DNA from: Caprella mutica
Lineage: Eukaryota; Arthropoda; Malacostraca; Amphipoda; Caprellidae
Assembly: GCA_947561585.1 (NCBI GenBank)
Contig: CANNZV010001449.1
Coordinates: 62,001-126,000 of the forward strand
Reading direction: 5' to 3'
Length of the DNA stretch: 64,000 nt
In this document: piece after piece, positions 23,581 to 35,761 of the stretch
Layout: the number at the start of each line of letters is the position of its first letter
Position numbering within the stretch: the first letter of the stretch is position 1
The notes under the pieces: model-generated
What the model saw: the letters and a program-made list of their open reading frames with translations, nothing else
Told to the model about the DNA's origin: nothing
The model's database searches: none
Translations under genes and position numbers: made by a program

Positions 23581-24621
23581 GAAATATAAAGATTACTGTT
23601 TTAATCAATATATAGTTAAAATTTAAGACCGGTAACTTAAGTAGGATTTTATTATGTTTCTTGTATATATTTTTCAATTTCAAAGATTCTATAAAACTTT
23701 CAAGTTTCTTCAATCAATCAAGAATCAACTGTAGCTACATATGTACATTTTATTTACATTACTTTTTAAAACCTCCATAAATTTGTATATAAATAATTTT
23801 CCTTAATTTATATAACAGTTTCACAATGAAAAATAAAATTCATATTGAAATAATAAATATATTTATTTAGTCTTTTTATATGGTATATTGCAATGGTAAC
23901 TGTACAACAATTAAAAAGATTTATTGCAATATCAAGTAATTACTTTGAATTGTGATTAATGTAGTTTCCACATAAAATATTTTAATGGTAATATTATATT
24001 GCTTTAGTTACATAATTATATATCGTTATATGATATATTATAATGTTCTATTAAATTAATGCTTAGAGTAGATATAAATATATATTATAAAGATACTAAC
24101 ATTTTTATGTTAATATCTAAAGTATATCAACCTGTTACAACCTAATTCAACCTGTTTTTAACATGTTAACCGCGATTGCTGATCCAGCATGTTTGCTTTA
24201 CTGGCGATTGGTTTAAACATGTATTACATTAATTCCAGTTATAGTTATATATAAACATATTTTTCACGATCTATATTCATTTTAGTTATTTACCTTCTTG
24301 TCAAAGTACACCATTCATTAAAATTTCTAATATAAACTGATATACATCTAATTTAAGCTCTATATATTTTGATGCGTGTACCATATATGGTACACATCGC
24401 GGTGAACATGTTAAGTTGTTTCAACATGTTAAAACCCGATTCAAAATATGTTTAAAAGTATCTAATATTAACATTTAGGCTGTTTTACATTATTCTTTTT
24501 ACTGTAGCCGGAATTAAATTATCTAACTTTTTCAGAGCCTGCTGATTGTGCCAACTTTATTTAATGAACTCCTACGTTAACTCTTTGAACTGACATACTG
24601 CTAGTTATTTTATCATAACTT
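23581..24621. other. AT-rich spacer
   Basis: A palindrome gtaccatatatggtac at about 24379. No gene recognised. Confidence 0.4.
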
Positions 24622-24690
24622 CAGCCTGACTGCTTCTTCCAGTCCCTTGTACTTAATTTGACGTCAGTGATATGGTTAAATCTCCACTGA
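24622..24690 (+). repeat. Dispersed CTTCTTCCAGTCCCTTGTA repeat, copy 2
   Basis: gactgcttcttccagtccct followed by cagtgatatggttaaa; shorter than copies 1 and 3. Confidence 0.4.
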
Positions 24691-24899
24691 TTTAATTAGT
24701 ATTTTAGCATATTTTATTCATCTTGTCACGATGGAATTTTCTCTCTTAATTTAATATATTTCTATTCATTTCAATTGCTCCATTTCTTTTAATTATTCCA
24801 TTTGTCATTATTTTACCATTTATTTTAATTTCTCCATTTGTTTTAATTTCAACATGTTTCTAATTAGGTAACATTTTGTTGCTTGTTTCAGTCTCCTGT

Positions 24900-25190
24900 G
24901 TAATTTATTTTATTTTTTGCGAGAGCACTTCGACTCTCGATTCTGACGCGGTTTTTTCTCCGCGCCTCACACAATTTCGGCTCCAACTTTTGGGACGGCG
25001 ATTTTTGCACCGCAAATTAATTAACAAACAGACTGCCTCATGAATTAAAAATGAGTGAAGAGTTGGAACTTTTGGCCACTACATCCTTTTGAAGTCCTGA
25101 CACCAGGGGACGCTGGTGGTGGATTGGGTGCATAAATTGATCTCATGGGATCTGAAGTTTTAACCTAATCCGCATATGATTTCTTGAGGA
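24900..25190. other. GC-richer island
   Basis: About 290 bases with CpGs (gacgcggtttttt, ccgcgcctcac), including a CTCF-like ACACCAGGGGACGC at 25100-25113 (two mismatches to the consensus). No open frame of note. Could be a regulatory or unprocessed exon region. Confidence 0.3.
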
Positions 25191-25193
25191 ACA

Positions 25194-25292
25194 CAGGCAA
25201 CAAGGATTTATTCCAGGAAGATTAAAGGGAATGTCCCAGGAATTAATCCTTGGTTGGGAATTCCCTTAATGTCCCAGGAATAAATCCTTCTT
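25194..25292. repeat. CAGGCAAG/TTATTCC palindromic repeat, copy 3 (expanded)
   Basis: caggcaacaaggatttattc, then aagggaatgtcccaggaatt, and a second arm taatgtcccaggaataaatc. One more arm than the simple hairpin, so it is a partial tandem. Confidence 0.55.
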
Positions 25293-27100
25293 AAATGGGA
25301 TATCCTTATCAGCAAGGCAAACAAATTACAAACTATGCTATCAGGTTGATACCTAATTTTGTTTTAATTATGAAAAGTCTACGGAGAAAACTAACGATCA
25401 TAAGAATTTTTTTAAATATTGACATCAAATATATTTCTAATCATAAAACTGATCTTCCCGAGCATTAACAGTTTCTTCAATTATTAATAACAAGTTAACG
25501 AAGGCAATAATAATTATAATAAACATCGCCTTTTTATCAACACTATATGTAAAAAATGAAATGTTTATTTTATGAGGTTTGTATACAGTGTATAGTATCA
25601 TGTAAATACATAGTGATATGGATATATAGTTATACTTTAACGTCTACTGATATTCTATGTAAAAACACATGTCTGGTCCGTAAGATAATTAATTCATGTA
25701 AATATTAGTGCTGGCCGTTCTTTTTGAAAGCACATTTTATTCGTCTGTGTTTACACTGTCAGATTATTTATATGCGATGAAAGCAGAAAATTAGCAACTG
25801 ATATCTTAATTAAAGGATATAATTAATATGTTAATTAAAGGATATAATTAATGAGGTACTGATATCTTAATTAAAGGATATAATTAATGAGGTACTAATA
25901 TGTTTATTAAAGATTATAATTGATTAAGTGCTGATGTGATAATTAGATTATAATATTAATAAGCAGCGAAATTTGTTTTGAATATGTAATAATTTTTTTT
26001 TATAATACTAATTCGATTTTTCATCATTTTTATTATTTTGTATATTTTGAAATGTTTTCCATAGTATGCATTTTATATAATTATTAATAACAATACACTT
26101 AAAATTGCTATGTAAAAACATAATAGATGCATATCCGTTAGCGTCAGACTGTTCACCTGACGTAGTTTGGCTAACCTTTTTATACATGTGTAGGTTCTAT
26201 CATATAAAAAAATACCATTGATCAACTTTTTTTTCATTAGTAATTTTTGACTTGATTATCAAAATCATATACTACAATTGTCTATGAACACGAGATATTA
26301 TTTCCAAGTGGGTGGGTCAGTTATTTCTTTATCCGATAGTACCACATCTAATTAGTGAAGGTGTAAACACACACCTGCAGAATAAGACTCAGGTGTAAAT
26401 CCCCTGCCTTGTTTACTAGACAGACAACACAAAGGCTTTTCCCTCTGATGCGTTGCCATATCTAGAGGGAACCCCTCCACTACTCTCTATGTCCGCTTGA
26501 CCTTTATTCTCCGTTCACATGTTACTCATATATGAGGGTAATTATAGCTAGCTACTTAAATTATTTTTATACGTATTTTTTTTTTCATATTATTATAATT
26601 TTCATAATGGTAAGAAATTAAAATATTATTAATTTAATATTAAATCTAACTAATATGAAATTAAACTGATTATTTTTTATTAATTATTAAATCAAACTAG
26701 TACGAAATTAAACTAATTATTATATATATACTGATTCTATACATCTGATTTCAAATTTTTCTTTTCATATCGATTTATTATAATAACAAAAAAAAAATAA
26801 TACTAATTGAACATGATTAATATTTTTCTATGCCTAATTGGCTGTATAAACTCCCACGTTTATGTTTTTCACGTGTTTCTTAGTGTTTTTATGAAATGTT
26901 TGCCGCTTATATATATTCACCTTTATGGCGAAATAATGTATGTGTAAGTTTTACCTGTGTTTTACTTGTAAGAAATTCAATTCGAATATTGTTATATCAT
27001 AGATTTAAAAATAGAATTCGGAAAGTGGAATAAGATATATTTCCAGTTCGGAATACGTCTTGTGAATTTATGTTGAAAAGAAGTGATAGATCTTAGGTAA
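25293..27100. other. AT-rich spacer with a short duplication
   Basis: 25795-25945 holds 3-4 degenerate copies of gatatcttaattaaaggata plus taattaatgaggtact. The rest is unassigned; 26340-26520 is less AT-rich without recognisable coding potential. Confidence 0.5.
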
Positions 27101-27363
27101 CAATGTTGTAACAATATTGCCAATGTTGTAACAATATTGCCAATATTGTTAGAACATTGTTAATGTTGTAACAATATTTGTGATGCTGTAACAATATTGA
27201 AAATGTTGTAACAATATTGGCAATATTGTAACAATATAGGCAACGTTGTAACAATGTTGGCAATGTTGTAATAATATCAGCAATATAGTAACAATGTTGG
27301 CAATGTTATAACAATATTGGCAATATAGTAACAATGTTGGCAATGTTGTAACAATATTAGGAC
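27101..27363 (-). repeat. 20-base tandem array, inverted relative to the 51-kb array
   Basis: Unit aatgttgtaacaatattggc, about 13 degenerate copies. Its complement is the unit of the array at 51048-52915. Confidence 0.9.
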
Positions 27364-28348
27364 AACGTTACCCAATAACTTTATTACCTGTGATGTGTTT
27401 CTTTAATTCAAAATACATTGTTTCTCTTTCCTTTAAATTTAATGCAAGTAGCGTGAAATATATTTCCTTATGTTCTGTAATGGCTGAGCATGTACGTATG
27501 TAAAATGCATGTACATATGAGCATGTATATATGTAAAATGTTTAAATATATGTACAACATGTGTAATACAGTTTTACTGAAAGGGAAAATTAATTATTGT
27601 TATTGTACTTTTCTTTTAAAATAAGTATGTAGATAGTAGATACTTTATTTATAAGTATATATATTTTTATAATTTCCAGAAGAATGCAATCTATAGTATA
27701 CTTTTTATTTGCTGTTTATTTTATTTTAAATAAATGTATTTTGGTTACTCAGTCTTATTTAATTGGAATTCTGAAGAAATATTTTTTCCTACAATTTTAA
27801 TCATTTCTAAATTTATATATAGGAATTATTTACTCGATCTATTATTTACTAAGTATTTTCTTCGATCATATGCATAAGAAAAATAAATGTATCTTTTATT
27901 TGTTATACCTGCAGGCTTATGGACATCATATAATAGGAAAACAATCTAGGATTATAATATAATTTATGCACTTCTATTTATTTACATAACTTATTTATTT
28001 TCCTCCTAATAATTATTTTGTTATTTTAATATTTGTTTTATATTTATATGTTTTTATTGGATTTTTAATGAATAGTTAGCATAATTAGATATCGTTGTCT
28101 AGAACTTATTTTGCAATTGTTTGGTAACAGTTATTGTTCAGTAACAATTCGCCCTTTTGTTTTTGTTTGTATTTGTTATTGAAATGATGTGGGTTAATTT
28201 ATTTCATTTATGTATAGATTGAATGTATTTTATTTTGATGAATTTTGTAGAAATCAAACGGTTTCTTTGTTGTAATTGATTAAAAATAAAATAAAATATT
28301 TTCAATTGAAATATGAATCGACCAATTAATTAATTAGTAAACACAAAT
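27364..28348. other. AT-rich spacer
   Basis: Unassigned. At 27680 a pyrimidine-ending cag-like site precedes a 38-codon ATG frame (27684) with a hydrophobic start; too weak to call. Confidence 0.4.
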
Positions 28349-28470
28349 AGGGACGTATCCCTGATACCTGCAGGCATCACGGATACCAATTATTGTAAAA
28401 GCTAATTATTATATAATCTTTTGTTTTATGATCGAATATATGTAACAAGTCGATAACTCGGAACTTACAC
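28349..28470. mobile_element. Partial GGGTAAG hairpin MITE (core and right arm)
   Basis: Core gtatccctgatacctgcagg and complement (mutated), right end gataactcggaacttacac followed by TA. Confidence 0.55.
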
Positions 28471-28900
28471 TAATAATTTCCGGGTTTTCAATTTGCGATG
28501 TCGTTTATAACTAAAAAACAGTATCTATCTCAAACAAAATGATGATTATTAATTAGGTAATTTGATTTAATATTATATTCAAATTTACTCTACCAGTCTC
28601 TTCAATATTTGTTTGAAATAATACTCTTGTTAGCATTTTATTAACTCAAAGAAGGTTGCTTTGATCCGTACCTCAAAGTATTGAACAATCCGTCTTTTCT
28701 GTCAGGTACAGTCAAAGAAAACCTAACAAGGATGATTTCTATTCACAATTTACTCACTAATATCACATTTCAAAAAAAGAAACCTAGGTAAATGTAATGT
28801 TTGTATATTTTAAATATTGATCTTGGTACATTACGATAAATTTGTATGATTTGAAAATGATAGAAATTTGAAAATTTTCATTTTTTAAATTAGTATAATG

Positions 28901-29419
28901 CAGTGACTCTTTTCTCTGATAGTACATCATAACAGTGACTCTTTTCTCTGATAGTAATCATCGCAGTGACTCTTTTCTCTGATAGTACATCATAACAGTG
29001 ACTCTTTTCTCTGATAGTAATCATCACAGTGACTCTTTTCTCTGATAGTACATCATCACAGTGACTCTTTTCTCTGATAGTACATCATCACAGTGACTCT
29101 TTTCTCTGATAGTACATCATCACAGTGACTCTTTTCTCTGATAGTACATCATCACAGTGACTCTTTTCTCTGATAGTACATCATCACAGTGACTCTTTTC
29201 TCTGATAGTACATCATCACAGTGACTCTTTTCTCTGATAGTACATCATCACAGTGACTCTTTTCTCTGACAGTACATCATCACAGTGACTCTTTTCTCTG
29301 ATAGTACACCATCACAGTGACTCTTTTCTCTGATAGTACATCATCACAGTGACTCTTTTCTCTGACAGTACATCATCACAGTGACTCTTTTCTCTGATAG
29401 TACATCATCACAGTGACTG
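28901..29419 (+). repeat. 32-base tandem array, about 16 copies (short locus)
   Basis: Unit cagtgactcttttctctgat plus agtacatcatca; the first copies alternate with shorter or variant spacers (aatcatcg, acatcataa). Same unit as 58499-63318. Confidence 0.95.
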
Positions 29420-29687
29420 TTTGTCTAGTAGTATCTGCTATTGACAAATCTGTCCTGTTTTTTGTGTGCTAGTCTATATTTCACTATTGCTAGGAACGAT
29501 AATTCAAGATGATGGAATAATTATAGTATTTCTGTATGGAATATTACTTGGTACCATGTTATTCGTATTCAATTTTCATTATTTTTTCTTTAAATTTTCT
29601 TTCATATTTAAAAAATATAACAATCATCCATTTAAGCCTAACATTTCTTTAATTTTCGATGATAAAGATTAGTGAGATTACAGTACA

Positions 29688-29790
29688 TTAGTTCACTATA
29701 CAGGCTACTTCCTTACTCAGGACACTACGTTCACTTTACATGATTTCATTATATAGCGGAGTTATACTGTACTCTATCATTTATTGAAGT
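29688..29790 (+). repeat. Half copy of the 32.1-kb hairpin element
   Basis: gttcactatacaggctactt ccttactcaggacactac matches 32241-32280, and the following gcggagttatact...ctatcatttat matches 32290-32315. Confidence 0.6.
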
Positions 29791-29924
29791 CCGTACACAC
29801 GTGGTGTAACGCACCTCATTTGTGTTACAAAGTAACTAACAAGCTCTATCTGTTATTGTTATGGCCCATTTCGTTACCATAATATTTGTGTGCTTTAAAT
29901 GAGGCAGGGGAAACTAGATTGTTG

Positions 29925-30025
29925 TAGTAGTACTCTATTGGTTGTAGGAGTACTCTCTATTGTAGTAGTACTCTAGAGTAGGAGTACTCTATATTAGAGT
30001 AGTACTCTCTATTGCTAATTCATAT
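29925..30025. repeat. AGTACTCT/GTAGGAGTACT short repeats
   Basis: Irregular repeats of gtaggagtactctctattg-type motifs; a small locally repeated tract. Confidence 0.5.
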
Positions 30026-30039
30026 GAAAAATAGATGTT

Positions 30040-30412
30040 TTGGACTCTTTATTTATAATCGTAGAAAATAAAACAGCATTAAGTTTGTACTCTATAGTAC
30101 TATTTCACCTGAAAAGATACATGTTTTATACTATTAATTAATAATCGTGGAAGATAAAACAGAATTAAGTTTGTACTCAACTGGATAGATAGACACGTTT
30201 AACAGCATTTACTATCGTAGAAAATAAAAAAGTATTAAGTTAGTACTATATATAGTCTCTATAGTACTAATTCAACTGAAAGGAAAGAAATGTGTTACAC
30301 TTAGTATGTATAACCGTAGAAAATAGAACAGTATTAAGTTTGTACTCTATAGTACTAATTCAACTGTAAAGAATGATGTTTTACACCCTTTATTAATAAT
30401 CTGTTCAATAGT
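30040..30412. repeat. Degenerate tandem, about 85-95 bases x 4
   Basis: Each unit has gtagaaaataaaacagcatt, then agtttgtactctatagtact and a ttcaactgaaaagaa...gttttacac part. Confidence 0.75.
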
Positions 30413-31086
30413 GTTAAAAAATATCAATATTTTGTATCCATCGCGTATAAAGAATAATAATAAAAATTAAATATTTTTGTTAAGTCAATTTTTTAGTATT
30501 CTTCTCCCAATTAATTTTTTGATATTTTGTTATCTTTTTACTATTTATACAGAGATTTATAATTCGCTGGTTTTATTTTTTCGATTTTATGCCTAATAAA
30601 AAATGTCCAAATTAGTTGTTAATCATGTTAATCATTATTAGTTGAAATATACAAAGTTTTGTATTTCGTTAACATAGCAATAAGACATGTTAAAAATGTC
30701 TTTTTAACATGTGACAACATTTTTGAAAATTAATAACAATGTTGCTATTTCCTTGTGCTACAATATGAATTGATAATATATAAATACATTAGTGCTTTTT
30801 ATGTTTTTTAAGTATTTATTATCCTCTAAAATAGAAATAAAATGTTTTTCTTTCTAATATTTTTACTAAATAAATGTTCTCAATAACTGTCATAATAATA
30901 TAGAGTTTATTTGGAAGAATATATCATTGTGTACAGCTCCATTCGATGTGTTTTATCTACGGTACACTGTCACATATCAAAGTCAGATACCAATGAAAAA
31001 TTCAGTCGAGTGAAAAATCATTCGATAATACGATACAAGTCGGATGTTACCACATTTTCTGATATAATGAGAATGTTTTTACATGT

Positions 31087-31268
31087 TATATTTGCGAGAT
31101 GTTGTGACTAAAGTTTACGAAAAAATTCGGAAATTAATATTAATAATGTTACAGATATTTGCGAGATTTTATAACTAAAGTTTACGATAAAATTCGGAAA
31201 TTTATATTAATAATGTTATATTTGTGAGATTTTGTAACTAAGGAACGAAAAATGTCGGAACATTATAT
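31087..31268. repeat. About 64-base tandem, 3 copies
   Basis: Unit elements: tatttgcgagattttgtaac, taaagtttacgaaaaaattc and ggaaattaatattaataatg. Confidence 0.75.
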
Positions 31269-31480
31269 CAATAATTCTATTCAGGAGATAATGAAGATCG
31301 ATCGATTTTTTCATATAAAATTCAGAATACCCAATACGTTGCTTCGTGTTTCGGTCTTTTAGTATCTTCGTTTTTCTAGTGTGCATATCTTTGGAAGATT
31401 GATTATGCCATCAGTAAAGTCTATTTCAATTTGAAAGCATGCATCATCAAGTAGAACATTAAGTATTAGACATCTTTTAT

Positions 31481-31700
31481 GGTTCTAGGAAACTTCGGTC
31501 TTGGAAAATTCGGTCTTGGAAAATTCGGTCTTGGAAAATTCGGTCTCGGAAAATTCGGTCTTGGAAAATTCGGTCTTGGAAAATTCGGTCTCGGAAAATT
31601 CGGTCTTGGAAAATTCGGTCTTGGAAAATTCGGTCTCGGAAAATTCGGTCTCGGAAAATTCGGTCTTGGAAAATTCAGTCTTGGAAAAATCGGTCCCAGT
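31481..31700. repeat. 15-base tandem array, about 14 copies
   Basis: Unit cggtcttggaaaatt with t/c variation (cttgg/ctcgg). It reads as (GKFGL)n or (ENSVL)n in two frames because the period is a multiple of 3. Single variant units reappear at 31870-31905. Confidence 0.92.
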
Positions 31701-32109
31701 TCTTAATGGTGTTATTAAAGAACAATAATAGAAAAGGTTGACATTATGAGTACTAAAATGTGTAGTTTATTTATTAAAAGCGGATAACATCATTAACCGT
31801 TGAAAAATGATACGTAACATTAGTAATTTTGACTTGTTTTGACATTTATTTAGCATGAGATTTGAGCGGAAAATTCGGAATCGGAAAATTCGGTCTCAGG
31901 TATAAAAAATTCGTTTGAAATAGGCCTTATAGTACTGAAAATTAAGTGAAGATGATAGAGTTTAAACTTTTTTCTAATTTTGTTCGTAATGATGATTTAT
32001 TTGTCTATCCAAAGTTATTTTAGACATTGTCATAAGTTAAGAAGTTGCTGTAAAAGGTCAGAAGTTCGTGGAATTTAAATCTTTTTCAAGTCAATAAGTG
32101 ACATGAAAT

Positions 32110-32292
32110 CCTGTATAGTGAATGTAGTGTCCTTAGTAACGAAGTAGCCTGTATAGTGAACAAATTCCTATTAGTTTGCCGTAAAATGCCATCAGTTTTT
32201 CTAAAACTGATGGCCATTCATGGCAGACTAAAGAAAATTTGTTCACTATACAGGCTACTTCCTTACTCAGGACACTACATTCACTATAGAGG
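32110..32292. mobile_element. 183-base near-complete hairpin (foldback element)
   Basis: Left arm cctgtatagtgaatgtagtg and right arm cactacattcactatagagg pair through the whole length down to a tiny loop at about 32197-32204 (cagtttttctaaaactg). A half copy is at 29688. Confidence 0.75.
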
Positions 32293-32301
32293 AGTTCTAC
32301 T

Positions 32302-32550
32302 ATGTATTCATTTATAAATTTTTCAATGCATAAAGACTTTTTTGATACAATTATTCATAGTGAACATTTTCGGGTAAAATTTATTTTCAGATTCGGTTGT
32401 AGGTTTTTTCTAAAATGTAGAGCTTACCAACCATACAGAACAGATATATCTGTACCAGCCTCTGACTTCTATCGAGCTAAAATTCAACTAATTGGATTAC
32501 AATTTTTATTTCAACTTGCATCAAAATGTATATCCAGGATTTCATCATAG
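32302..32550 (+). CDS. Low-confidence open frame, 82 codons
   Basis: ATG-initiated frame directly after a hairpin element. The predicted product is basic and aromatic-rich (contains RVKFIFRFGCRFF) with no recognised domain. In DNA with about 30% GC, several frames of this length are expected by chance in 64 kb. The next open frame (32589) is in another frame, so a broken older gene is possible but unproven. Confidence 0.1.
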   Translation: MYSFINFSMHKDFFDTIIHSEHFRVKFIFRFGCRFFLKCRAYQPYRTDISVPASDFYRAKIQLIGLQFLFQLASKCISRISS

Positions 32551-32588
32551 GTATACTTTAAAAATAATTATTCAATATATGTGAGTTT

Positions 32589-32885
32589 TTGAATAATGTT
32601 TCGGTGTCCATTCCATTTCTTATTCTTTTTAACACTTTTTTGAAAATTCTTCTAATGTGTAATTTAATATACACTTCTATGTATCATTTATATACAAAAA
32701 AAGATTTTTCATATTTTGGAAAAATTTTTATACCAGGCTATTTTATCAAGTTTTTTGGAAATGATTTCTCATTAAACCATTATTTCCAAACACTTTTTCC
32801 CTATTTTGTCGAGTTATCAAAAGATGATTTAAAAAACTTCATTTTTCATCAACATCAACATGCTTCTTTCGAAAAAAGGCATTAA
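32589..32885 (+). CDS. Low-confidence open frame, 98 codons (TTG or internal ATG start)
   Basis: The frame is open from 32568; the first codon counted here is TTG and an ATG follows further in. The product has a hydrophobic N-terminal stretch (IPFLILFNTFLKILLMCNLI, possibly one membrane segment) and a histidine-rich end (HQHQH). No family recognised. Could be chance. Confidence 0.12.
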   Translation: MNNVSVSIPFLILFNTFLKILLMCNLIYTSMYHLYTKKDFSYFGKIFIPGYFIKFFGNDFSLNHYFQTLFPYFVELSKDDLKNFIFHQHQHASFEKRH

Positions 32886-33150
32886 AAGCATGCATGTCTA
32901 TTTCGGCATATGCATACACACATATGAAGTATATATAAAATTTAAATTTAATATTCTGTTGGTTCAGTGCCTTAATTCCATTAAGGGATTTGAATTTTTA
33001 ATAACATTATCTCTGAAATTTGTCCATGCTTGATATAGGTAGGTAAATTATTTCATTTAAAAACATTTAACTTTGAAATATAAATATTCATATCACGAAA
33101 TTATTTCATGTTGTTTCCAATGGTAATTTTTTTGTAATTTAGCTTGTAGG
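32886..33150. other. AT-rich spacer
   Basis: Nothing recognised. Confidence 0.4.
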
Positions 33151-33308
33151 TAGTATAAAAATTGTTATTATTACACAGTGCTATCTAATACTTCTGCAAA
33201 CCCGGGTTTGCAGAAGTATTAGATAGCACTGTGTAATAATAACAATTTTTATATCGCTTTTTAAAATATTCGAAGATGTAGTACAGACCGATAATTCGGA
33301 ACTTACCC
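33151..33308. mobile_element. Left-truncated GGGTAAG hairpin MITE, CCCGGG core
   Basis: The core centred on cccggg (33201-33206) is identical by eye to the cores at 3119 and 16823. Right end cgataattcggaacttaccc followed by TA; the left terminal arm is missing. Confidence 0.8.
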
Positions 33309-33669
33309 TAGAAACCACGTCAAATCGACTGCTTGGTAGTGTTAATTATACAAATGCATTTCTGTGTATAATATTCACGGTGTATAGCTCTGTTTACTCT
33401 GCTAAGCTCCCTAATCCCCGGAATAATGTTGCCAAACTTTTGGCGGGATAAGTACCCATTCATATTTTTAGCATATGTAGACTATTACATAGAGTGTGCA
33501 GGTCATTTACATATAGATAGGTGCTATGCAGTATATAGATAATGTACTAACGCTAAGGAATCGCGAATGCTATCGTTAAGACCATTTGAACGCATTGTTT
33601 AATAGAGTTAGTTAGAGTGTAAACCAACTACTCGAGGAAATTATTTATTTCCACTCGCTATTCTATGTA

Positions 33670-33794
33670 GGGTAAGTTAACAGTTATTGAACTGTTCCAT
33701 ATGTTCGATCATATATAAGATGATTTTTAATAGATATAGAAATATTATATTTATATGTTCGAAAATGTGAAATCGTCTGATAAATTAGAATTTG
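33670..33794. mobile_element. Short GGGTAAG hairpin MITE
   Basis: Left end gggtaagttaacagttattg with TA before it; inner arms atgttcgatcatat / tatgttcgaaaatgtg; right end decayed. Confidence 0.6.
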
Positions 33795-34584
33795 AAATGA
33801 ATATATAATGAGTTTACTAATTTCACATTTCCAAAAAGAAACTTTGCTATTATTACCTTCGTAAATTTGAGGAAAGTTATATTTTATCCGGCATTCATTT
33901 ATTTATTTATCATTAATGCTTAAAATTGATCTGGGTACACGATTACAGATTTGTAAGATTTGGAAATAGAAAGCTGCATTTAATATAAAATTCATTTTTT
34001 ATTAACATTTTCATACCAATTGTTTATCTTGATGGGATAACAGATTGTGTTATTTTTATGGTATCTCAATTAATGCAATTCTTTTTTTTTCAATCAATGT
34101 TTAATATACTGAATTTCAATAACTTATTCTAAAAATATAGATATTTTCAATCTTACAAATTAATCAATTGACCTTAAACTTGAACATGCTATTATTCAAT
34201 ATAGCAATTCATATACACATTCTTAAGTTATTATGCTAATACATACCATGTACCTATATCGAGGGCAGTGTTGCTCGTTCAAACTATGATTTATTATCCT
34301 ATTAGCGGCTTATTTATTATATTAACTAATTAATGGGACAAGTGAAGGTTTTCAGCCTGTACAGTCTGTTACAATAGTACAGCATCACTCTTCACACTGT
34401 GATGTCCTGTGGATTTAGTTAATCCGTATTATAATTATAGATTTAGGCATGGATTCATTTATTCTGCACTATGATAATCCACGGTCTTTTGTCATATCAT
34501 TTGTATGATTTACTCTAAGCCATGTAATTATTAAGGTAATTTGCATGACTAATTATTATTTGGTTCGTTATTTTTTAATGTAGC
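33795..34584. other. AT-rich spacer
   Basis: Nothing recognised. Confidence 0.4.
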
Positions 34585-34943
34585 CCATGAAACCAACTAT
34601 ACAATATTGTATCCATGATACGAGCTGTACAGTATTGTATCCATGGTAGGAGCTGTACATGTGTTGTATCCATGCTACGATCTATAGTCTTTAAGGTATT
34701 GTATCCATGATACGATTTGTACATGTAATGTATCCATGATACCATCTGCACATGTATTGTATCTATGATACGAACTATAAATTTATTGTATCCATGATAC
34801 AATCTATACATGTATTATATCCATGATACCATCTGTACAATATTGTGTCCATGATACCATCTGTACAGTATTGTATCCATGGTACGAGCTTTACATGTGT
34901 TGTATCCATGATACGAGCTGTACATGTATTGTATCCATGATAC
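34585..34943. repeat. 29-base array of the GTATCCATGATAC palindrome, about 12 copies
   Basis: Unit tgtatccatgatacgagctg plus tacatgtat. The central gtatccatgatac is the same palindrome as the MITE core. Frames on the minus strand are artefacts. Confidence 0.88.
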
Positions 34944-35525
34944 ACCAGACTCGTCTTCTTGAGGCCTCGTTATTATTATTATGTAAATTATAACATTCTT
35001 CAGATAGGTCAAGAAATGAACGACGAGGAAGATATATATCAGTTCATTATAGCTATTATTTTTTTGTATATTAATAATATTATATACATATATACTCGTT
35101 AAGAAAAGCATTGATGCAAGTTAATTTTGGTTAATATGATATGCGTTATTATATCCAGGCATCAACTTGAATATTACTTTGCGGATTAATAAGTGATACA
35201 TTAGTTTTAAAATCATTAGTGATAATTACTTCTTATTTTGGTTTGGTAAAAATTAATTACATAATGGGATTTAATTTTCTTAAATTATTAGTGTATATTA
35301 ATATAAGTTCATGTTTTAATTAAGCCTGTAAAGACACAATTTAGTTCCTTTATTAAAGCACTACTGTACAAACTCGCACTCTGACATTATCTAGTACCCC
35401 TTTGTTTATAGCTCTAATTGAGAAAGATTGAGTAAAAAGGAGAGGCTAAAAGGGCACGTCAATTCAGGGAATTTCAGGCCATCTGCTTTCGATAATATCC
35501 TGCTCCAGACTCGTCTGAAACTGTC
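34944..35525. other. Unique AT-rich spacer
   Basis: Nothing recognised. Confidence 0.4.
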
Positions 35526-35725
35526 GACACGGAGTAACTACACGGCGAGGAGTTGGAATAGAGTGCTGGAGCACGGAGTAACTACACCAAGAAGAGTTGG
35601 TTTGATGTGTTGGAGTAGAGTTCTGGAGCACGGAGTAACTACATGACTAGGAGTTGGTTTGATGTGTTGGAGTAGAGTGCTGGAGCACGGAGTAACTACA
35701 TGACCAGGAGTTGGTTTGATATGTT
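35526..35725. repeat. 57-base tandem array, about 4 copies
   Basis: Unit pieces cacggagtaactacatgact, aggagttggtttgatgtgtt and ggagtagagtgctggag; the first copy is shorter. GC-richer than the surroundings. Confidence 0.85.
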
Positions 35726-35761
35726 GTAAAGGGTGGTGGAGCTGTTATAGTCGACGCAGTC

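Noticed and set aside
27684..27800. Second signal-peptide exon (38-codon ATG frame after a cag-like acceptor)
   Set aside because: Very AT-rich, no donor and no plausible continuation; hydrophobic runs arise easily from T-rich DNA.
31479..31728. GKFGL / ENSVL repeat proteins
   Set aside because: Two frames of a 15-base array; no signal peptide or splice context.
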